From positions 1,798,001 to 1,862,000 of the forward strand of contig CM066311.1 in NCBI GenBank assembly GCA_033807695.1: a stretch of DNA of 64,000 bases. The letters are read 5' to 3'. The notes under the pieces were generated by a model that saw only the letters and a program-made list of their open reading frames with translations, did not search any database and was not told the origin of the DNA. A program made the translations under genes and the position numbers. Numbering within the stretch: the stretch's first letter is position 1; every line of letters starts with the position of its first letter. Origin of the DNA: Daedaleopsis sinensis. Taxonomy: Eukaryota > Basidiomycota > Agaricomycetes > Polyporales > Polyporaceae. Positions 58,141 to 64,000 of the stretch are shown here, in pieces.

Positions 58141-59432
58141 GAACCAGGGAGGCGCCGCGGGGAGTGTTGCTGTTCGCAATGCGTCGCAAGACATGATTAA
58201 TTGAGCGTTCTCCTATAGCACGAGCTACGCACAATTGATGTTACCGGTCATAAGTTTTAGGCTTCGCATGCGCTGAGATAGGGCACACCCGGAGGCTCTT
58301 TCAAGGTTCTTATTTAGACGCAGGCTCGGATTCGGGGGAAATTGCGTCCGGGACCAGGGCTAGTAACTGGCACTTCCGACGGAGCCAAGGGTAGCAGCGA
58401 ACTTGAAGGACGTAGTGCCGAAAATGAAGGAAGATCTTTTATCGAGCTCGAGCTCGAGATCAGAGGCGCAGTAAGGACTGCCAAGTGCTAGCAATCGCCC
58501 GCGGGGCTTGAATGTCCTGGATTATTCAAGTAAGCATACTTCCTAGAATGAAATCAGAGTCCAGAGCTAAACACGTTAGATCGACTGAGTTTAGACCCAC
58601 TACTACTATCGTACGCGTTTCAATCATGGCTGAAAAGAAGAGCGCAAGCCTCGTTGTGCCGTGCTAGCGGATTATACCGGCGAGCTTGTCCGTCTCAGTA
58701 GGCAAACGATGTACAGGACCCATTTGAACAGGAGGACGGTGCTGTGTACAGAGTAATCAGCGCGAATGTTCAATTGAGCCAGTGCAGTAGTACATCTCAG
58801 CGACGCTCCGCTAAAACCTTCAATCTCCGAAGACTACACTAAGACCGGAATTTGTGCGGAGATCAGATTTGGTGGACCGTGTTGCAGCTAATACTTACAT
58901 ACCTCCCAACAGCAGCCTCTTTCCTGTACCTCGCTCATCACCACCATGCTTAAGACGACGCGATGCATGCCCTAGGAGTAGGGTGGGTAGCAGTCGCAGC
59001 GTCGGAATGTTAGCGGAAGAAAGAGTATTAACGCCCACCAAAAAAATTGTTCCACGAACACCCCAGCGACGGGCGTCTAGATCACTTCCGAACCACCACG
59101 ATGTGCCTATGGAAACGCTAGAACACGCTCATCAAAGTACGACGGTATACTAGCCCACAAGTGTCTCTCAATCACTCCGGTCAGAGATCTGTGGCCTCAA
59201 TCTAACCTCAAAGTCTCGATATTGCGACTACACGTATACGACATCGGGAGACCGTCTCCTCGTCATGTGGCCGCCATAAAGTCCGAGGTTGCACCTGCTG
59301 ACAGGGGGCTTGCAACTGTCGGATCCTTTCAACACCGCTCATTATTTCGGTACGCGACCAGTGACCACTTTTCTCCTTGATACGGATACCGACTGCCACC
59401 AGCTTGTCCCGTCACAATGGATACATTCGAGG

Positions 59433-59439
59433 TATATAA
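59433..59439 (+). promoter_or_regulatory. TATA-like box of the carboxylesterase gene
   Basis: TATATAA lies about 55-60 bp upstream of the chosen start codon at 59493, a usual spacing for a fungal TATA box plus short leader. This supports 59493 as the start and argues against the upstream ATG at 59417, which would precede the TATA box. Confidence 0.55.
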
Positions 59440-59492
59440 GCATCGATATCTTCTCGACAAACAGTGGATGCTGCACGACCTAGAACACGATA

Positions 59493-61900
59493 TGCTTGGC
59501 ATCTCGCGATCGCTCAGGAGTGTCGCCGCCTCCGCCTTGCTGGTCGCCCCTCTCGTGTGCGGCCTTACCATACCGTCATCCTCGTCTGTGAAGTCCGACG
59601 TCACTTTGTTGTACAACAATGATCTGAATGGTAAGTTTCAGCGGAAGCTCACAGACAGTCACGCTTGCTCACGCGCTCACGGGTACCATCGTAGTGCACA
59701 CCGCTGCGACGCATCAAAGCGCACTCCTTCTGTCTAGTCCTCAGCTCCATTCCGAAGCCGTGAATGCATGCGCAGCTCTCGGAGAGACCTTGCTTGGTGT
59801 CAACAAAACGTTCTTTGCGAACGACTTAATCCCTCTTCTTCGATACCAGACTTTCCTGGGTAACTTCCCTCCAACCCAGCAATTTTGGGTTGCAAATGCA
59901 GGGCGTGTCTGCCAGACCGTCAATGCGAAGGGTGTCGTCTCGTCTTCATCGACTTGCTTCCGAACCCTGCCCGCGTTGTGCTCCCAGAGCGCCGCCTTCA
60001 GGGCTTCCCCGCAGCCAGAGACGTCGATCACCGTACGGTCCCAGGAGTTGTCGATCACAGGGTATGTCCTCTAAGGGAAGACGGAGTCGAAGGTGTTCAC
60101 ACATATTTATAGATTCCGCGACCAAGCATCGTTCAAGTTCTTCGGGATCCCGTTCGCCAACCCGCCCATCAGGTTTGAGTACCCGACCACGTACACGGGC
60201 AACAAGACTATCGATGCACGCGCCTTCCGCTCGCAGTGCATCCAGACTGGCAGTACGGCTGGCAGCGAGGACTGTCTCTTCCTCAACATCTGGACGCCCT
60301 TCGTACCCGCGCCCAACACGCGCACGCCGCTCAAGGCGGTCATGTTCTGGATCCACGGCGGCGCGTTCACCGGTGGCACCGGCAGTGACTCTACGTTCGA
60401 GAGCAGCGGTCTCGCCTCCCGGGGAGACGTGGTCGTCGTCACGATCAACTATCGGCTCTCCACGCTCGGCTTCCTGTCGCTCAACGACGGGAAGACGAAC
60501 GGGAACTTCGGGTTGGCAGATCAGATTGCTGCGCTCGACTGGGTGCGCGAGCATATCGCTGCTTTTGGCGGAGACAAGAACCGCATCACCGTCTTCGGAC
60601 AATCGGCCGGCGCGGCGTCCGTGCGTGCGCTCATGGGCTCCCCCAGGGCCATCGGGAAGTATGCGGCGACGATCCCCATGAGCAACCTCGCCGGGCTGAA
60701 CTTCGCGTCCACATACTCCTTCTACTTTACGCTCCCCAGTGCGTTCGAGTCTGTCACGAAGCCCCTCTTGGCCGCTGTAGGGTGTGACGGTGCTGATACG
60801 GACACTCTGGCTTGCATGAGGGCTGTGGACCCGCACACGCTCGTGACTGTCTCCTCGGCCGCAAAGTGAGTATCTGGGATTATGCGCACATCTTCGATGC
60901 TTACAACTACGTTATCCACCCAGGTTTATCGTGGTGGATGGAACCTTCATCACATCGACACAACTTCCCCTGGATGGTTCCGGGCCAGTCGCGAATGTCC
61001 ACACCATGATGGGATTCATGAGGGACGATGGCGCTGCCTTCATTGGGTATCCTGTAAGTTTGCGTCAATGGCTGTTGTGTCAATGGCTGTTGTCGAAATA
61101 TCTAACGTCTGTATGTCTTTGTTAGAAAGACGGCAATTTGACCGAAGGCGTCATCGGGGCATTCCTCAACACAACTGTCGTCGACAACCCCTTGTTCCCA
61201 GAGCCAAACGGTCCCAATATTACAACTAACGTTTTCAACGTGACTGCGCGTGTAACCTCGGACATCGAGTTCCGCTGTCTTGACCAGGCGACCGCGGTGT
61301 CGGGTATCAACCACAATCTGTTCAAGAGCGTATGGTTCTACGAATTTAACAGGACCTACCAGACCCCTGGCTTCTCCCCCAACGTGAGTACACTCGAATG
61401 AAACCGTCCCTGAGTCATGACTCCACTGACTCTGCCATCCAAGTTCCCGACTTGCGAGGCACCGGTGACCGATGAGCATCCATTCGGAGACACCTCTCAA
61501 GAGTACTTCAAGTCAGTCGGCTTATCTATGCGCGCACTAGCACACCTCTGACACCCTACGCAGATGCCACTCGGGCGAGCTCTTCTATGTCTTCGGCTCG
61601 CTCCCGGAGAACCTGCCCTTCCGCGACGACCAGGACCTGCCCTTCATGCAACGGATGGTGGACATCTGGTCCTCGTTCGCGCGCACGTTCAACCCGAACC
61701 CCGATCCTCTCTTTTTGGCCGCGCGCGGGCTCACGGGGACCGCACAGCAGCTCGCGCGGGAGGAGCGGTGGCAGCCGGTGACGAAGGCGAACTTGCACGC
61801 AACCCCGGTCAGGGAGCTGCAGTGGATCAGTACTATGACGGAGTTCGGGGATCAGGCGCAGTGCGATTTCTTGGGCTTCCCATTGACCTTCTTTGGGTGA
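59493..61900 (+). CDS. Secreted type-B carboxylesterase/lipase (carotenoid ester lipase-like)
   Basis: This hydrolyses ester bonds outside the cell; the substrate is unknown. Seven exons are proposed: 59493-59630, 59695-60061, 60113-60865, 60924-61053, 61126-61383, 61444-61511 and 61564-61900. The signal peptide is MLGISRSLRSVAASALLVA. After a non-conserved N-terminal stretch comes FFGIPFANPP, then SEDCLFLNIWTP and the oxyanion-hole motif WIHGGAFTGG. The catalytic Ser is in TVFGQSAGAAS (GQSAG in place of the usual GESAG). MGFMRDDGAAFIGYP holds the acidic residue, apparently Asp where cholinesterases use Glu, as I recall for the basidiomycete lipases. CHSGELFYVFGSLP carries the catalytic His. 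All triad members are present. Its 3' half (from 60763) is duplicated in inverted form at 38252-37126. Confidence 0.92.
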
Positions 61901-62131
61901 TCGCGACGTCGTGGTCAGACTCGGACTGTGTTGCTTAGTATGCATCGCTCTCGCGTGGCGCTGCATACTCAATACAGTGGCAATCCGTGACCATGCCAAT
62001 TTGGCCTCATCATCGCCGTACAGGGAACCAGGGGGCCTTGAGTACATAGTCAGAAATTTCACAGCTGGACAGCGTCAGGACCTGAGCACGCAGAGCCCCA
62101 TGACTGTCTCAAGTGACTCGCTGATGATCGA

Positions 62132-62154
62132 TGAACGTTGAACGTTGAACGTTG
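62132..62154. repeat. Short 7-bp tandem array (unit gaacgtt)
   Basis: About three copies upstream of the F-box gene. This is the mirror of 36874-36896 in arm A. Confidence 0.8.
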
Positions 62155-62249
62155 ACTGCACACCGTATTGAATATTGGAAGCTTAGCGCTTAGCGCTCAG
62201 CGTGTTTCTACAAACCGCCACAAGCGCCTAAACCTAGTTCGTAACCATC

Positions 62250-63731
62250 ATGCGTCGACATGCGCTACCGGCGTACCGCACCATCACAGATTTGCCCTCG
62301 GAGCTCCTGCACATGATCCTCTCACCTATCTCGAAGCACGCTTGGACCATGCGTTCCTGCTCCTTGACGTGCCATCGACTGCGCGAAGTGGCTGTCGAGT
62401 ATTTTTTCCGCCGTGGCACCCTCAAAATCACGAACATCATTTCTTTCGACCATCTCCTCAGATTCCTCCGGAAACACCGCCGAGTAGCAAACCGTATTGC
62501 TGAACTGTCTCTTCAAGGCGCGGGGGGTAATGTGGTGGAGGATGGGGTAGTGCGGGGATACGAGGCAGTCCCCGTCATCGACGAACTTGTGGTGGCGAGC
62601 CTCTTGGAGCTATTGCCAGCCCTCCACACTCTCGCAATCGACTACGTTCGCTATGCTCTACCTGCAGGGGACGGCAAACCTATTTCCGGTCACAGTCCAC
62701 GCCCTTTTGCTTTGAAGCAGCTGCGTCTCCGGGCAAAGTCGACACCTCGGAGTTCACTCTCCGGGGTGTTTCGAGTTCTTTCCATGTTCTCGGTCCAGAC
62801 GCTCTTGCTGAGCATCGACCACGCGAAAGGGGAGGAAGAACAAGTGGATCAACTTCACTTGCGGTTCCTCCATCGTCCAATCTCTGCCAACGTCGTCAAT
62901 ATTGAGAGGTTGTCAGAACTTGAAGGCACTCCTCACACGCTATTAACCTTCAAGGCGTTGGCCGCTTGCCTAGACGGAACTTCGTTGCGGGACCTGACAG
63001 TGTGCCTTGACTCGCCCCAAGAAGTCGAGGCTCTTAGTCGCTTGTTGTTGCGTGCTGGCAGCAACACCAAGGCCCTCCGGATCCGCCTCGATGGCAGGCG
63101 CTTAGTGGCAAGCGTCGAATCTCGTAAGTCCCTGCACAACATGGCACGTTTGTTCACTCGGGCGTACCTAACTCTATGCAACACTGTTCACGTCGTAGAT
63201 TTTTGGGAGTCCCTCAACATCCAGTCTTGTACCACCCTCGAGGAGATTCATATCCCAATCTATATGGGCTCGCTCCACTCTGGTCCAGCTGCTCAGAAAG
63301 CACTCAGCAAGGCCGCTGTCAACATTCTGCGACAAGCTCCGAATACCCTCCTAGAGGTCTTTATTTCGGTCTTTGGATTCACAAAACCGACCAACCTCTC
63401 GAACCGTTCGATTTTCAAGCTGCATGACTTGGACAAGGTCCTCGTTGCTTCGCAATTCCCTGCACTGCGCAAGGTCGAGGTTTACATCGAACACGATATC
63501 TCGTGCAAAATATACCAGCCTCGGCGCATTTATGTTGCTGGTGCGGCCGCAGTTTGTCGAGTACTACCTGGGCTGCATGGTCGAGGTGTCCTTGGTCCGA
63601 ATACATGTGCCAGGGATGAGATTGTCATGAATGTGTCGATTCGTCCGGGTAGCCGTCTCTTGTACGTGCTATCTGATACACCGGTCTCGCTCATACTTAT
63701 GATTACTAGTCTCTGGCTCTTGTGCAAGTAA
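62250..63731 (+). CDS. F-box protein in inverted duplication (arm B), altered C-terminus
   Basis: This is the copy of the 35406 gene (MRRHALPAYRTITDLPSELL start, F-box at the N-terminus, Leu-rich body). A 75-bp stretch at 63124-63198 is a probable intron with a GTAAGT donor and GTAG acceptor. Near the end this copy lacks 10 bp (TGAACGTAAC, after GAGGTGTCC, about 63590). The frame shift replaces the ancestral NVTWSEHMCEG end by a new one (GPNTCARDEIVMNVS onward), extending the frame to 63731 in a hydrophobic tail (LYVLSDTPVSLILMI). It also has a 6-bp insertion (IRLD for LH). It may still be expressed, but its C-terminus is derived. Without splicing the frame is 493 residues. Confidence 0.83.
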   Translation: MRRHALPAYRTITDLPSELLHMILSPISKHAWTMRSCSLTCHRLREVAVEYFFRRGTLKITNIISFDHLLRFLRKHRRVANRIAELSLQGAGGNVVEDGVVRGYEAVPVIDELVVASLLELLPALHTLAIDYVRYALPAGDGKPISGHSPRPFALKQLRLRAKSTPRSSLSGVFRVLSMFSVQTLLLSIDHAKGEEEQVDQLHLRFLHRPISANVVNIERLSELEGTPHTLLTFKALAACLDGTSLRDLTVCLDSPQEVEALSRLLLRAGSNTKALRIRLDGRRLVASVESRKSLHNMARLFTRAYLTLCNTVHVVDFWESLNIQSCTTLEEIHIPIYMGSLHSGPAAQKALSKAAVNILRQAPNTLLEVFISVFGFTKPTNLSNRSIFKLHDLDKVLVASQFPALRKVEVYIEHDISCKIYQPRRIYVAGAAAVCRVLPGLHGRGVLGPNTCARDEIVMNVSIRPGSRLLYVLSDTPVSLILMITSLWLLCK

Positions 63732-64000
63732 GATCTGCACGCATTGGCAGAACAATGAATTGCCACTTCTGGCAATCCTACTATTACATGCACACTCGTT
63801 CCATACAGGCCGGTTCCTAGTTGCATTGTCTCCGACTACATCTGCGTGCCTGTCACGCATGACCTCCGGTGGCACCACGAAGATTACGGTGAACGGCGAT
63901 AAACTGAGAGGCCTGCGCGTTGTGGACCAGGTGAGGTTCCTTCAAACAGCTCGGGTGCAAAGCTAGCGCAAATCCCAGCCGGGACGATCTGCGGTATAGG

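Larger units (their letters stand above)
56453..59492. other. Intergenic region (3 kb) before the carboxylesterase
   Basis: No gene is recognised. 57675-58140 is the right member of the old inverted repeat. An A/T-richer zone from about 58440 to 59420 is less repetitive than the region to the left. It holds a 16-bp palindrome (TCGAGCTCGAGCTCGA, 58443-58458). Confidence 0.4.
60763..63961 (+). repeat. Arm B of a 3.2-kb inverted segmental duplication
   Basis: This matches the reverse complement of 35048-38252. It starts inside the third exon of the carboxylesterase, includes the whole F-box gene at 62250 and its downstream flank, and ends at GGTGCAAA, 39 bp before the window end. The arms are about 22.5 kb apart. 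Small indels (6 bp and 10 bp in the F-box gene) distinguish the copies. Confidence 0.93.

Noticed and set aside
59417..59492. Upstream ATG (59417) for the carboxylesterase
   Set aside because: It precedes the TATA-like box and would bury the signal peptide behind 25 charged residues.

Overview
This is a stretch of fungal nuclear DNA, almost certainly from a mushroom-forming basidiomycete (Agaricomycetes). The evidence is short GT-AG introns with CTAAC/CTGAC-like branch points, a basidiomycete-type WW-domain membrane protein, a PIN-like/XPG nuclease of the agaricomycete type, repeated F-box genes and two different cytochrome P450s. The species cannot be told from the sequence alone.

Layout. 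1-2.1 kb is non-coding and carries a 338-bp element with 56-bp terminal inverted repeats (MITE-like). 2.1-20 kb is a compact, conserved block: a secreted sedolisin (S53) protease, a WW-type membrane protein (-), coatomer alpha subunit (-), an XPG/FEN1-like nuclease (+) and a paxillin-like three-LIM protein (+). 20-24 kb is a tandem duplication of an F-box gene; the second copy is broken by a frameshift and a lost splice donor. 26-29.5 kb holds a P450 with an unusually long (811 bp) intron. 30.7-38.3 kb is an accessory region: an F-box gene (-), old repeat relics, a small orphan protein (-), and one arm of a 3.2-kb inverted duplication with an F-box gene and the 3' half of a carboxylesterase. 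38.5-45.2 kb returns to conserved genes: an ALYREF/Yra1-type mRNA export factor (-), a KEN-box protein (+) and an AdipoR/PAQR membrane receptor (+).

45.2-52.2 kb has no recognisable gene and is packed with short tandem arrays, many of unrelated sequence but with the same 7-bp period. 52.3-56.5 kb is a second P450 with bloated introns. 59.5-63.7 kb holds an intact secreted carboxylesterase followed by an F-box gene; its right part (60763-63961) is the other arm of the inverted duplication.

How the genes relate. Most are unlinked housekeeping genes (COPI transport, DNA repair, mRNA export). The accessory theme is local duplication of F-box genes (five copies, one clearly dead and one with an altered C-terminus), which would act as substrate adaptors of SCF ubiquitin ligases. 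Secreted and oxidative enzymes (protease, esterase, P450s) are scattered among them. There is no convincing biosynthetic cluster. The most unusual signals are structural: the inverted segmental duplication, the 7-bp-period arrays and the enlarged introns.
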